Numbered from the stretch's first letter, positions 11,308 to 20,611 are shown. The stretch: 27,710 bases of DNA from Haplomitrium mnioides (GCA_049999725.1 JBNGIS010030934.1:27154-54863); one strand, 5' to 3'. Numbers and translations are program-made. The notes: generated from the letters alone by a model not told the origin.

Positions 11308-11691
11308 CTATGGTTGACTTGGGGAAGACTCCGACAAAAGTGGTTGCCCATTATAGTGTGAATGTCCCTCTTGGGAATAGCACTGCGGTGTTGCAAGGTG
11401 CTGAGAAACCTCACATGGGTGCACTTGGTACTGTAGCGGTTGGCAAGGTTGTTGTGGCTGGTATCTAGAGTAGGGCACATCCCTTGTTGCAGAATTCTTG
11501 TATATGACCTGGTTTGTAGGTTGAGAAGCCTCGTATACAGGCTGATAAGGTGTTTGGTATACTACCGGTTGGTATGGCCCTTGATATGAGGACTGATAAG
11601 GTGCTTGAGTAAAAGTCTGGGTTGTTTGGACATGGGACTGAAATCCAGAAAGAGTTCCTTTTTCTAGTTTATCCAATATGAAACATAGCAC
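11308..11691 (-). pseudogene. Gln/Tyr/Pro-rich low-complexity ORF in the retrotransposon
   Basis: An open frame of 127 codons begins MLCFILDKLEKGTL. It then becomes a degenerate repeat of PYQ units (YQSSYQGPYQP, YQTPYQPVY), followed by a Gln/Pro/His-rich tail. The composition resembles the disordered part of plant Ty3-type gag proteins, but no zinc knuckle (CCHC) is visible. The first codons lie in one arm of a large hairpin, so the present start may be the product of a local inversion-duplication rather than the native one. Upstream sequence beyond the hairpin gives no clear continuation. Confidence 0.4.
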
Positions 11692-11784
11692 ATGTGATAT
11701 TCGCTTTCAGAATGGTTTCATGATCTGATGTTAAGCAAATATCACACGTGCTATGTTTCATATTGGATAAACTAGAGAAAAAGG
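11657..11784. repeat. Near-perfect inverted repeat (hairpin) of about 50-bp arms
   Basis: Arm 11657-11706 is the reverse complement of arm 11733-11784, with a 2-base indel (TCT versus TCTCT) and two transitions. The loop is 26 bases. The arms share CTAGTTTATCC, AATATGAAACATAGCA and GATATTYGCTT. Both arms encode LCFILDKLEK outward, one on each strand, so the hairpin is an inverted duplication of a piece of coding sequence. Confidence 0.9.
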
Positions 11785-11957
11785 ATGTGACTTGTTGTTT
11801 AAACTCTTGCACATAAGTATCTCAATACCATTGCAATTCATACTGCATTGTTTCAGTCTTGAAAACAAAACCATTTTTGAATTTTTTGGTTTTCATGTAC
11901 AACTAATAAGCAACACTACACTAGTAGATAATATAAGGAACTGGTATCAACTCTTGA

Positions 11958-11987
11958 AAGAGGAGGAGAAGGAGGAGGAGGAGGAGA
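11958..11987. repeat. (GAG)n microsatellite
   Basis: A GGAGGAGAAGGAGGAGGAGG run of about 30 bases lies in the internal region of the retrotransposon, downstream of the hairpin. No coding role can be supported. Confidence 0.85.
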
Positions 11988-11989
11988 AC

Positions 11990-14311
11990 GCTTCATACAC
12001 CAATTGAAGCAGTCATGTTCCATTGAGATTCAGTACTAGACTTCGAGACTCTCGAAAAAGGATGTGCCACGAAAACAAAGAAAAGTTGTAGCCCACGGCC
12101 TTTGGCCAAACATGCAAATGCAAACAAAATTGGCAAAAAGAAAGGTGTGGCACACCTCACATCAGGAATGGAAGAGAACTAGGCTAGATCAAACGGAAAC
12201 TCGATGGTTCATGGTATACGAAGGTACTTGACCCTCAAGAGAAGAAGATGAGGTAGAGGAAAGGGTAAAGATGGAAGGAAAAAAAACTGAAGGCAGGGGA
12301 AAGAGGAAAGCCGTGCCACTGTTACGTCTTTAAGAGCATGGCACAGGGGGAGGAGCCCTACTTTGGATAATGTTGTAGTATAGAGCCTAACATAGAACTT
12401 AGATAGCTGGGTTGGAACAAGTAAAGCACCCCGCTGATCGGGTTATCTAGGGATACACTTGGTTGTGGTGGTAGTAAATTCCATCAGAACACAAGGGGTT
12501 GTGAGGGTGCTTTCTCTTCCCTCACGACCGGCTTAGGACTTGCAAACAAGTGTTGGCTTACTGGTTGGTCTTCTGGTTCGGGATTTGGTGGCCATAGCAA
12601 AAAAGAAATAAATCACTAGTGTCTGATTTTAGATGTTATAACTTGGAAAGAACAAATCAACTACATGCATACAAGGAGCTCACATGCATTCACAAAACCA
12701 GAAATAGCACTTTACTCATAAACATGTTACAAGCTAATCAATACAAAACATGTTTCAAGTCTTAGCTCCCACTTGGGTCATAGCACCCCTAAGCATGCGC
12801 TTCAGTCACTCTTCCCCTTTTCAATTCTACTAGTATTGTTATTTCCCACTAATCTCTCATGAAAAAATCCACCCCAAGATCTCAATACGACCACACCTCT
12901 GATTCTACTAACTCTCCACGCAAATTGTCCCAAAATAGAACACATAACAAACTCTAAAGAAAGAACATAGCACTGTACTCACGCACAAAGTACATAACAC
13001 AAATGTTTTCAGTTTTCTATTACCTTAGCTACAAGCCAATAGAGCCACCTTAGAGAGTAACCAACGTCGTGGTGAGCCTACTGATAGGTTGAGGTGCCTT
13101 CTTCAAGTAAGTGGACTACTATTTCACCAACTTCCTTGACTTCCCTTCAAAATTGCAGATCTTCATCTCCCATTATGCAATTCTATCCACTCCCTTCTTC
13201 GTTTGTAATGTAAGTCCCACCTTGGCAAACCTTGCCAGCTTTGGTTTTGCAAACATGCTCAAAATTTATTTCTACAATCTTTCTTTCTCTATCTTGTTCT
13301 ACACTCACATTCTCCACAACTTGTCCATTTCGTTGTCTACTCCAATCCTTGATCTCAATTCTGTACTACCCATTTTCTCTCCAGCTAAGCAGCCACCAAC
13401 CAGAAACGTTTACTCTCCCACTGTATATCTTCCCTCGACGCGTCCACTCAATAATCTTCCTTCCACTTCTTTAACCTTTTCTTGAATCTTTACACATCCT
13501 CTTTATTTTAACAAGAAGTTACTTTTTTCACTTTCCCGGGTCATTATATCCATATCCTATGAAGGAAACACTGGCTAGAATTCTCCCTCATGTTGGACCG
13601 CCAATAGTTCAGCCCAAACAGAATAAACAAGATTTACCGTTGTTGTCACGTCCATCCAGTTCCTCATTTGACCATATACAACCCTTTAAACGCACAGTTT
13701 CCCATCAAACCCTCAGACACCATCCACCTTCAATTTCCGCTCAAAGTATAGCCCGAGCACTAATTCAAAACTCCCCATGCTCAAACTCCTTTGCTACTAG
13801 GTTCCTCAATTGTCTAGTCCAACTTCGAGGCTCCCACACATCTTTTTCACAGTGAAACCTTGATGCCCAGAGGGGATTTGTCTCTTCCCCACATACCTAT
13901 CTGATACTCTGACCCACAGCTTCCCCTCACTCAGGTCTTTACTACAAAACTTAACTCTGTGGTGGTCTTATGAGTTATTTCTGCTTCCTCGGCATTCAGC
14001 TGATCAACAAGAGAATGTAGAGCTGATCGTCATTGAATCAATTCTTCCATGGGTAGATTTCCCTTGAGCGGTTCTCGGACCAAAATCTTTATAGTCTGAT
14101 CCCTTCGAGCAACACTCTGCATCGTGTGGTTCTGGGAACAACCTTCTTCAAATGCTTGTCATCGAGGGCCTTTCTTTAAAGAGAACTTCCTCCACACATG
14201 TTCCCTTCATTGAGGATTGTCAATTGCCAACATGTATGATTCTCATTGGTTTTGATCAAACTCTTAACTTCAAAACATGTGTTTTCTATGATTCAAAACG
14301 AATGATCAAGC
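11990..14311. other. Retrotransposon internal region without recognisable genes
   Basis: Frames on both strands are short. The + strand frames at 13111-13485 and 13559-13855 are Ser/Pro/Leu-rich and lie antisense to the purine-rich sense strand, so they are probably by-products of composition. No reverse transcriptase, RNase H, integrase or protease motif is seen. The sequence next to the 5' LTR (14290-14311) shows no standard TGG-type primer-binding site. The stretch 12360-12800 matches the older fragment at 4760-5215. Confidence 0.5.
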
Positions 14312-15959
14312 TGCACTCGAACGAATGCTCTATTCCTTCTCACACTCCACACTGATCTTGCATCCAATATGCTAGCAGGCAAAACAAGTAACTTGGGGTC
14401 TCCTCTTTGTCAGATTGCCCTCTTCACAAATCCCTTGCAATTACGCAATTGGATACCTTGCCGTTACTAAAATCTATCACCGATATTCTTTACCAACTTG
14501 AAGGTACTGGAGAATAGACCGTGAGGCTGAGGCGGTCATGGCGACATTCCTATTGTAGCAATATCTGTCCTTCTTCCTTAGTTACCAATTTGATAGACTA
14601 GATCTTGTTTTTCGATGAGTCCAGAGCTTTGCTCATTTGCTGTGTCTATCCAATCTAGTTGACTCTAGAGCCCAAGCTTGATTATGGATTAATAAGAGCA
14701 CTTTAGCATTCAAGATTTCAGGTCCAATGAACTATCATCCACTCTTGAGAACATCCTTGGCTTTCTTGTAAGATTTGTGTGCAAATGCATAGCAAACCAA
14801 GGCCCTTATACGTCAACTTTTGATTCCCATGCGACACATCTATCCATTTTCCCCTTGTGCCTATCTTCTTGATGCAATCGCTTACTGCATGATTTCCCAT
14901 CCTTCAAATGCATACATCAGGTATTCCTCCAGAATCGCCTGGGCAAAATCAACCCAATATCATATGCACCGCCATGTTCTCTACTGGTAGCTATGAGAAT
15001 ACGTCGATATCATTGAGCATCCAATCATCAATGCATCATCCACATTTCTTCATGCTCTCAGTTGTGGTGTCTCCATGTTGAGAAGTTACTTTTCATCCAT
15101 ACTCTAGACGGCAAAACATCATTCAACTTCGTGACGCATATGCCTGCATGCTACTGTTGTTCAACACCTTTGGTACTCCCCGCTAGGACAAAAAATCCCT
15201 CCTCTTGATACACCTAGAAACTCAAGACCATGCTTCTGTGCAGCACCTCCACAACCTCTAGCCCAAGAAACTCATTTTTCCACCAAGCAGTGCCGCACAT
15301 GGTAGAGAAGAGGGGGGCCCCAAAAATCCTATTTGTTCTTTTTTTTTATCAATGGGCCCTAATTTCCCAAGCGCCGGATTGGATCCAACATATCTTCCCC
15401 ATCCATTTTAATCTCCTTTTTTTTTCTTGGCTTGGCTGGTAGGTTTGGTTTGATGTTAATTTAATTAATATTTTAATATTATCATTGTTGTTTACTAACT
15501 CAAAACATTTTCTAAAGTCCAACAACAACACACAAAACATGTACACCCATATACACTTACTACGCGCACCCACACACCAACTTGCAAGTAGACGACCTTT
15601 CTTTTCTTCTTCTTGTGGAAGTGTTATTTCTCCATTTTTTCTCCTTTTCGATTGTTTGAGCTATTGTTGTCATTGCCTGATATGTTGCTTGATCTGTTGT
15701 TTGATTTGTTTGGTACTTGTAATTTCAGAAGACACATGCTATTCCTATGGTTTTATTTCCAAATCCTAAAGAAGCTTTCTACTTTAAATTTAAATATAAA
15801 AGTGTTTTCTCTAAATACAAATTTTTTACTATTGTTCGGATAGTGTCCACTATTTATTGTTTTTGTCTCTTGCATCCTTGTTTTCTTCCTTTTTTATGCT
15901 TTCTTCCTCCTTTGCACTCTCCTTGTATACGTCTTAGTCTCCTACCCTAGACCCTAACA
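14312..15959 (-). repeat. LTR, 5' copy in element sense
   Basis: Direct repeat of 7967-9624. It begins TGCACTCGAACG and ends GACCCTAACA on the + strand, so in element sense it starts TGTTAGGG. It abuts the fourth exon of the ParB-like gene at 15960. Confidence 0.85.
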
Positions 15960-16030
15960 AGCCAATAGTCCAATACTCGTGGGTGTTTGCAATTCTTGGA
16001 CTATTGAAATGATGAATATCGTTTTTTTCC
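15960..16030 (-). pseudogene. ParB-like gene, exon 4 (5' part, cut by the LTR element)
   Basis: The frame WEKN...THEYWTIG runs to the LTR boundary without a stop. On the other side of the 8-kb element the - strand reads ATTTGGCGAACTTTGA. Joining at the shared TTGGC gives ...WTIGEL followed by a stop at 7951-7953. The short tail and the position of module D just beyond it suggest that this is the true C-terminus. The join is inferred, because the target duplication is imperfect. Confidence 0.5.
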
Positions 16031-16122
16031 CTGTAGAAAAAAAAAACAAACAAATCAAACACTTGAAACAAAAAAGTAGGAAAACTAAACAAGGTAAACT
16101 AGAAAACCAAAAAACAACTCAC
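16031..16122 (-). other. Intron 3 of the ParB-like gene
   Basis: 92 nt with a GTGAGT donor and a T-rich stretch ending TTTTTTTTTTCTACAG. Removing it joins a two-base codon remainder (TG) to G, giving an open frame WEKNDIHHFNSPRIANTHEY up to the retrotransposon edge. Confidence 0.65.
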
Positions 16123-16528
16123 CATATGTCGTGGTTGATAGCACAACAAACCTCCAGAAGAGCATTCTCGATGATGCCAAATTGTTGCAAAGAATGTATT
16201 CTCACAAAAGACCAAACATCTAAAGTCGTGACTGCCACAAAAAAAGAAACTATATCAAAAATGTCATCTCTAGAAATAGGTTCAGAATCATCATGCTTGC
16301 AGTTCTTAAGGTTGTAATCATAAGAAAAAACTGCAATGGCCAAAGTGAAACATCTAGGTTTCACAAATCCTTTCAACTGATGAGCATTGGACTCCCCGTG
16401 GACTTGGTAATATGCCACCTTGAGTCCATCAATGAAGGACAGTAAGTCCTCGTCTTTGTCTCTATGAACTCCATCAGTTGGAAGGGCAGCAACATCATTT
16501 TGTTGCCTTGATTTTCACATTGCAGTCC
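16123..16528 (-). pseudogene. ParB-like gene, exon 3
   Basis: It follows a 111-nt intron ending GTGCAG at 16529. The first codons read GLQCENQGN. Restoring one A in the run at about 16497-16500 joins them to the long frame that continues through DLLSFIDGLKVAYYQVHGE and ends INHDI next to a GTGAGT donor (16122). The continuous frame is about 120 codons. The encoded region is mixed in character, with several conserved-looking hydrophobic stretches, and matches no family I know. The flanking splice signals and restored frame make a real exon likely. Confidence 0.6.
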
Positions 16529-16639
16529 CTGCACGGCAAACTAAAGACTCAAAATGAATTTCATTTTAACAAAACACAATCTACAATAAATTCAATGCAA
16601 GTATAGACAAATAAATGTTAAGTGGAAAAACAAACTTAC
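16529..16639 (-). other. Intron 2 of the ParB-like gene
   Basis: 111 nt with GTAAGT at the donor and TTTGCCGTGCAG at the acceptor, joining two coding frames in phase 0. It is short, T-rich on the sense strand, and typical of a plant intron. It contains stops in all useful frames. Confidence 0.7.
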
Positions 16640-18105
16640 CAAAAGCTTCTCAAAACTCGAGTAAAATGCAGCCATGTTTGACTCCTTAGTGTGGAGAGGG
16701 TACTCCTCTCTTGCTTCTTTCCAACTGCTGCAGTAAACTTTGAAGCAAAAAGATTTCACCATCACTGCCAAAACTTTATGTCTCTTTGCCTCATGAGACA
16801 ATTCATCTGTTGAAAGCTCTTTGGTTTCCACCCGTTTCAAAACTGATATTTTTACTTCATTAGAAAGACCCTGAAGGGACCTCCCAGGTATCCACTTCAT
16901 GTCCTCCATTCTTAGTGATCCCTTGACCTTCGGCTTCTAGCCCTTCATTGTATTCTTCTCCCACATAGAAAAAATGCTCTGTTGTAAATCCCAGAGCTCT
17001 CCACTTCAGAATGCCAGTTGTCTTGAGAAGTGACTGTCTTCTCAAGAGTTGACTTGGGGGCTTGATCTCCAAGATCTCTAGCACTAGCTTTTTTTTCAAA
17101 TTCTGAGATGACACCATCCTACTCTCCACAAACCTCCGATGCCAATATTTGACCTTCTGAATGGAGGTCATTTCCAACCTATATCTTTGGTTGTAGTTGT
17201 CATCAGTTGCAAAAATACATGCCTCTATTGGTATTAGGTCCACGTAAACATAGCAATTGCATAGCGATAGCGCTGGATTCTTTGCTTTGTATTTGGTGAT
17301 AAAAAGGTGCCTTGCGGCATCACTATGATTACCTCCAACAATTTTGTATCGATGGTTGTCAGGGTTTCTTATATCGAGCTCTGACTTATCTTTCATCCTA
17401 CACTTGAGATCAACAACAACAATAAAGAAATTGTGCGCATATTTGTTTGTGAGCATTCTCTATGCCAAAAGCTCAACAAAGTCTTCATTCAGCCTCCTAA
17501 TTTGGAATGGCCTCCAATTATCCATTCCAAGTTTTAGAAGATTTAAAATTTTCAGCCTAATAGTAATTGTTTCCTCTCGGACTCTCCAATGATGGATTGC
17601 AGACTCCTTGATTTTATTTTCATCTTCTTCAGACATCGTTTGAGGGTCCACATGCTCACATTCTTAGAATGTTTGCAACCCCTTGTGCGATTTCCTTTTC
17701 GCTCTTGATGTTAGAGCCTGAGTTGGCTCTGGCTCAAATTCCTCCCTTGAGCTACTCGGTGTTGAAGACAATGAGGCAATAGAAGAAGACTTTGTTGGAG
17801 ATTGGTAGGAGGCTGGCTCCTCCTCAATAATTGGAGCTGGCACAGGCTTTTTCTTTGTAACAGCCCGTTTCTTCTTTTTTGGAGCCTCCACTAGCTCCAC
17901 TGCTTTTCTCTTTTTTTGTAGCAGATGTTCATGGCGTTGCTGCCGTTGACATGGCTGCTGTGCTAGGATGGGGTACAAGTTGTTGAATGTGGATGCCTTG
18001 CTTGGGCTTCAGCATTTTGATGTTCATGGCCATCTTTATAAAATCTCGATCGACTCACTTCGCATCAAGGTAGCCATCCACAAAGTCCACCAAATATTGT
18101 GTGAA
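16640..18105 (-). pseudogene. ParB-like gene, exon 2 (NLS and ParB-like core)
   Basis: The exon opens after TTTTTTTTCGAG with FTQYLVDFVDGYLDAK. A CGA-to-TGA type stop follows, then VDRDFIKMAMNIKMLKP. One extra A in a run near 17905 shifts the frame into a basic tract (KKKKRAVTKKKP). Next come a Ser/Pro/Glu linker, an in-frame stop at 17664-17666, and the core. The core reads NWRPFQIRRLNEDFVELLA, a TAG stop at 17460-17462, MLTNKYAHNFFIVVVDL, YKIVGGNHSDAARHL and then IEACIFATDDN. This order (preferred-value loop, strand, G-G-N-H helix, then D-x-N segment) is that of ParB-N/sulfiredoxin-like domains. One extra G near 16925 shifts the frame again before the end at a GTAAGT donor. Confidence 0.6.
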
Positions 18106-18228
18106 CTCGAAAAAAAAGCAAGAAAATTATCAAACATGTTAGACAAAAAGTCTCTAGATGTTTACAAAGAGTAGAATTGTATTTACCATTCAGTCTAAGA
18201 AAAACTTACTCAAATCTTTACACACGCA

Positions 18229-18305
18229 TGGACCTTAGAGTCCATACGCACATAGACCTCAGAGTCTAAGCGCGCATGGATCCAAGAGTCCATGTGCGCA
18301 TGGAC
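18229..18305. repeat. Palindrome array, first half
   Basis: Tandem units of about 25 bases: CGCATGGACC, TCCATACGCACATAGACC, TCTAAGCGCGCATGGA and TCCATGTGCGCATGGAC. They are joined by TTAGAG, TCAGAG or CAAGAG spacers. Each unit is a near-perfect palindrome centred on GCGC or GYRC. The array is split at 18305 by the solo-LTR insertion and resumes at 19432. Confidence 0.85.
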
Positions 18306-19427
18306 TGTGAAGCTAGAGGCTTCGTTGGTTTCTCCTCATGCGACTTTGATGTTGAGTGCACATTGAATATGAGAGGTGGGTTGAACTGTGGCTGCAATCA
18401 TCAATACACAACAAAATCTACAAAGGAAGAATACTCAATACAAAAATATTGTGGAAATCCTCACTCTTGCTCTCACCCTTCTAACTCTCAACACACTCCT
18501 CACTCTATGAAAAACTATTCTTCAAGTGCTTGCCCTCCAATGAGTCTTCAAAGTAGCTCCTCCAAGAGCTCCTCCAAGCGCTTCTCCAAAGGTCTCTCAC
18601 AACTCTCAAATCTAAAAATCTCTAAATGAAAACCAAGTTCCCTTACTCTCTTCCCCTCCTCCTTATATACTAGTCTAGATAATTACTAGGAGTAAAACTA
18701 AATATTCTATCACCCTAGGTAAAGAATCTATGATTATCTCTCTAATTATTAAATCCTAGTACAAGTGCTCCTTAAGTATCTCCACCCTTTGTTTTCTTCT
18801 TCAAGAAGAAGCTTCTCATTTGGAGCTTCTCTTGTCAAAGAATCTCAACAATTGGTGAAAACTTTTCTACCTTGTATTTGTCCCTACAAACAATTCCAAA
18901 TATGATACTTCAAGATTCTCCCAAAGAATAAGTCAAAGAACAAATTGACTTTTCTTGACTTTTCTCCTCTTTAGTCTATTTTAGAAGAATCTCTATAAAG
19001 TCATTAATACTACGTCAATTTGCTTGTACTATACCTTGTTGGAAAGCTTGTCAAGTAAGCTTTCTACCCATATAATAATATTAGTATTTTCTAATTTGTA
19101 AATACTCTCTGTTTTTACTTTTCTGCAGCTCACTTTTGTAACTTTGACCGCTTATAACTTCCGATTCACAGGAGATTTTTCACTTCTATAAATTTCTTTT
19201 AGTTACTTGAACAATATTCTATCTCAATATAAAATATCAGGTTCTAAAAATTTCTAATAAGAACAAAATTTACTCTGTACTCATATCTACACATATTGAA
19301 GAAAACCGATCAAATCTAAGTTTCCTATAACTTCTAAATCTTCTCCATACTTCATCATAATGCATTCCATTCTATGATAGTGTTCTAATCTCACTAAAAT
19401 TCTCTCAAACCATCTCATGCCTTCACA
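18306..19427. mobile_element. Solo-LTR-like element with 4-bp target duplication
   Basis: This 1122-bp block begins TGTGAAG and ends CTTCACA, an exact 7-bp inverted match with TG...CA ends. It is flanked on both sides by GGAC (18302-18305 and 19428-19431). Its last 397 bases match positions 1-399 of the window. A TATA-like TTATATAC lies at about 18662. A + strand frame at 18276-18629 crosses its left edge and is Ser-rich and unsupported. No internal coding region is present, so a solo LTR formed by recombination is the simplest reading. Confidence 0.8.
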
Positions 19428-19431
19428 GGAC

Positions 19432-19535
19432 CTGGGAGTTCAAGTGCGCATGGACTCACAAGTCCAAGCGCGTAGGAACTTCAAGGTCCATGCGCGTATG
19501 AACTCATCAGGTTCCATGCGTGTACAGGGCTCCGA
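19432..19535. repeat. Palindrome array, second half
   Basis: Continues the array after the insertion: CAAGTGCGCATGGACTC, CCAAGCGCGTAGGAAC, TCCATGCGCGTATGAAC and TCCATGCGTGTACAGG, with spacing of about 25 bases. Divergence among units is higher than in the first half. It lies in intron 1 of the ParB-like gene. Confidence 0.85.
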
Positions 19536-19581
19536 GTAAGTCAAGAAAGAAAAACAAAGAGAAAGGGTTTTCACATCTTAC

Positions 19582-19896
19582 GTTGTTATCTTCCTTTGAT
19601 GTCTAAAGATGCTTGGCAAAAATGTCTCTCTCTTTCATCTCGAAAAATGCAAATTGTTTGTTAGATGCCTTGTATAGGGTAATGGCATCATGGGACTGCA
19701 CATGCAGCCTGATATGGGCTTGCTGGCCCTCTCTTATCAATGCAATTTGGACAACAAGGCCCAAGTTGAATTTCTCACCTTCCTCAACAAAAAGGTAAAG
19801 GTGTTGATCATGATCTTTCAAGGATCCACAATTTACAAGCCAATCCTAATCTAATTTTTTGGGCTCGAGAGCCTTGATAACATCCAAATACCTGTA
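19582..19896 (-). pseudogene. ParB-like gene, exon 1 (3' part, upstream part lost in the gap)
   Basis: The frame reads YRYLDVIKALEPKKLD, a stop, DWLVNCGSLKDHDQHLYLF, and on to KERDIFAKHL, a TAG stop, and TSKEDNN at the GTAAGA donor. The right-hand copy at 26822-27184 gives the same protein region with stops in different places, so both frames were once open. Where this copy has CAG in HVQSHD the other has TAA, and where this copy has TGG in DWLVN the other has TGA. The start codon lies in the gap; the other copy shows it about 25 codons before YRYLD. No known domain is recognised. Confidence 0.7.
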
Positions 19897-19996
19897 NNNN
19901 NNNNNNNNNNNNNNNNNNNNNNNNNNNNNNNNNNNNNNNNNNNNNNNNNNNNNNNNNNNNNNNNNNNNNNNNNNNNNNNNNNNNNNNNNNNNNNNN
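19897..19996. other. Assembly gap of exactly 100 N
   Basis: A run of 100 N is the usual placeholder for a gap of unknown size. It hides the start of the ParB-like gene and probably its 5' leader. Comparison with the right copy (26720-26900) suggests little more than about 100-150 bases are missing. The gap lies in one arm of a large inverted repeat, a common cause of assembly breaks. Confidence 0.9.
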
Positions 19997-20074
19997 GAAA
20001 AAATTAAAAAAAAAACTAAAAATGGAAAAATAACAAAGAAATGCAAAAATAAGATGACAAGAAAATAGAAACAA

Positions 20075-20394
20075 AGTTAACTTGCGACAATGGAAAGAAA
20101 CTTTCCACTGACGCTGCTTTTATACTTGGATTTCAAAAAATGATTCGCGGAGTTTTGGAGACATAGGTTCACGTGGTGCAAAAAAGAAGAAGAAAAGTTC
20201 GTATATAAAGCATCGCTCGTTTTCATCTTTCCAATTTTTTTTCATTTTCTTTGCAAAAAGTTTCCAATTTTGTCGTTTTGTAGAAATTACCTTAAAAAAC
20301 ACATATTTTAGGTAGGTCGTTAAAGGTTGACAATATTTGTTAAAATTGTTTCTTCAAATAGTTCATTTTTAGTGAGCTTTATCAATGGCTAGAG
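20075..20394. promoter_or_regulatory. Divergent promoter between the ParB-like and transposase genes
   Basis: Two TATA boxes face away from each other: TATAAAAGC on the - strand (20124-20116) for the ParB-like gene, and TATATAAAG on the + strand (20202-20210) for the transposase gene. Both are conserved in the inverted copy at 26664-26670 and 26566-26574. Other conserved words are TGTCGCAAGTT, CGTGGTGCAAAAAA and CAAAACGACAAAATTG..AACTTTTTGC (in one orientation or the other). A back-to-back promoter of about 85 bp between TATA boxes would allow joint expression of the two genes. Confidence 0.6.
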
Positions 20395-20600
20395 TTTTTA
20401 GTGGCAATAGGTTGGAATTCTAAGATTCATCTTCACAAAAAAAGTGTTACTTTTGACAAACAGGTTGAGATTTGTTCAAACCGCAATTCTTTGGAGGTAA
20501 GCAATGGACTACCAAAAGCGTCAAGTGTGATGGCGAGTATATTGGGAAAAAAGATGGCTTCTGTTGAATTAGATGGCTTCATTTGAGAAGATCCAGAAGG
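20395..20600 (+). pseudogene. Transposase gene, first exon
   Basis: An ATG at 20395 starts a frame that aligns with the inverted copy at 26384 down to about 26170. Shared protein features are RLEFQ, HKxSVTFDKQVEICSN and LPKASSVMASILGKKMASVELDG. One extra A near 20440 and a TAA at the Gln codon break this copy. After ELDG this copy has TGA where the other has CGA. A GTAAGC at 20497 could be a donor, but the protein-level match continues past it, so the exon probably extends to about 20600, where palindromes begin. Confidence 0.6.
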
Positions 20601-20611
20601 ATCAAGGATTG

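Larger units (their letters stand above)
7967..15959 (-). mobile_element. LTR retrotransposon, non-autonomous, inserted in the ParB-like gene
   Basis: Two direct repeats of about 1.65 kb (7967-9624 and 14312-15959) bound an internal region of 4.69 kb. Both repeats begin TGCACTCGAAC and end CTAAYA, so on either strand the element has TG...YA ends. The surviving ORFs and the related fragment at 1918 suggest - strand sense. I see no reverse transcriptase (no YxDD-type motif), integrase or protease, so it resembles large retrotransposon derivatives that depend on a partner. GCCAAAT (7960-7966) and GCCAAT (15961-15966) at the two edges may be a damaged target duplication. The flanking reading frame closes up when the element is removed, which supports insertion into a gene. 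Confidence 0.85.
18106..19581 (-). other. Intron 1 of the ParB-like gene, enlarged by a solo LTR
   Basis: The donor is GTAAGA after codons for EDNN (19582). The acceptor is TTTTTTTTCGAG next to FTQYLV (18105). The total is 1476 nt. Removing the 1122-bp insertion and its 4-bp duplication leaves about 350 nt, most of it an array of TCCATGCGCGCATGGA-type palindromes. Both splice sites are phase 0. Confidence 0.55.
15960..19896 (-). pseudogene. ParB/sulfiredoxin-like protein gene of the DNA transposon, four exons, decayed
   Basis: Summary entry. Exon 1 covers 19896 (gap edge) to 19582, exon 2 covers 18105-16640, exon 3 covers 16528-16123, and exon 4 starts at 16030 and is cut by the LTR element at 15960. 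Its last codons are at 7966-7951. Introns are GT-AG with T-rich 3' ends (GTAAGA...TCGAG, GTAAGT...GTGCAG, GTGAGT...CTACAG). The predicted protein has a conserved N-terminal region, a basic NLS-like tract, a Ser/Pro/Glu linker, a ParB-like core and a C-terminal region I do not recognise. Damage includes at least four in-frame stops and about three one-base frameshifts. In bacteria and phages, ParB-fold proteins bind DNA and CTP or act as nucleases; what it does in a eukaryotic transposon is unknown. The domain call rests on motif reading only. Confidence 0.6.

Noticed and set aside
13111-13855. Two + strand frames in the retrotransposon
   Set aside because: Antisense to the element, Ser/Pro/Leu-rich, no reverse transcriptase or integrase motif, and no counterpart in the older fragment.
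17968-18174. A 68-codon + strand frame
   Set aside because: It is the antisense of exon 2 of the ParB-like gene, whose own frame (FTQYLVDFVDGYLDAK...) fits the splice site and the downstream protein.
1-19427. The two 400-bp direct repeats as LTRs of a single 19-kb element
   Set aside because: The right copy is a complete 1122-bp unit with its own TG...CA ends and GGAC target duplication inside an intron, so it is an independent insertion.
18212-19535. Palindrome array as a CRISPR-like array
   Set aside because: The spacers are short and nearly alike, the units vary, and the array is in a eukaryotic intron, so it is an ordinary tandem palindrome array.
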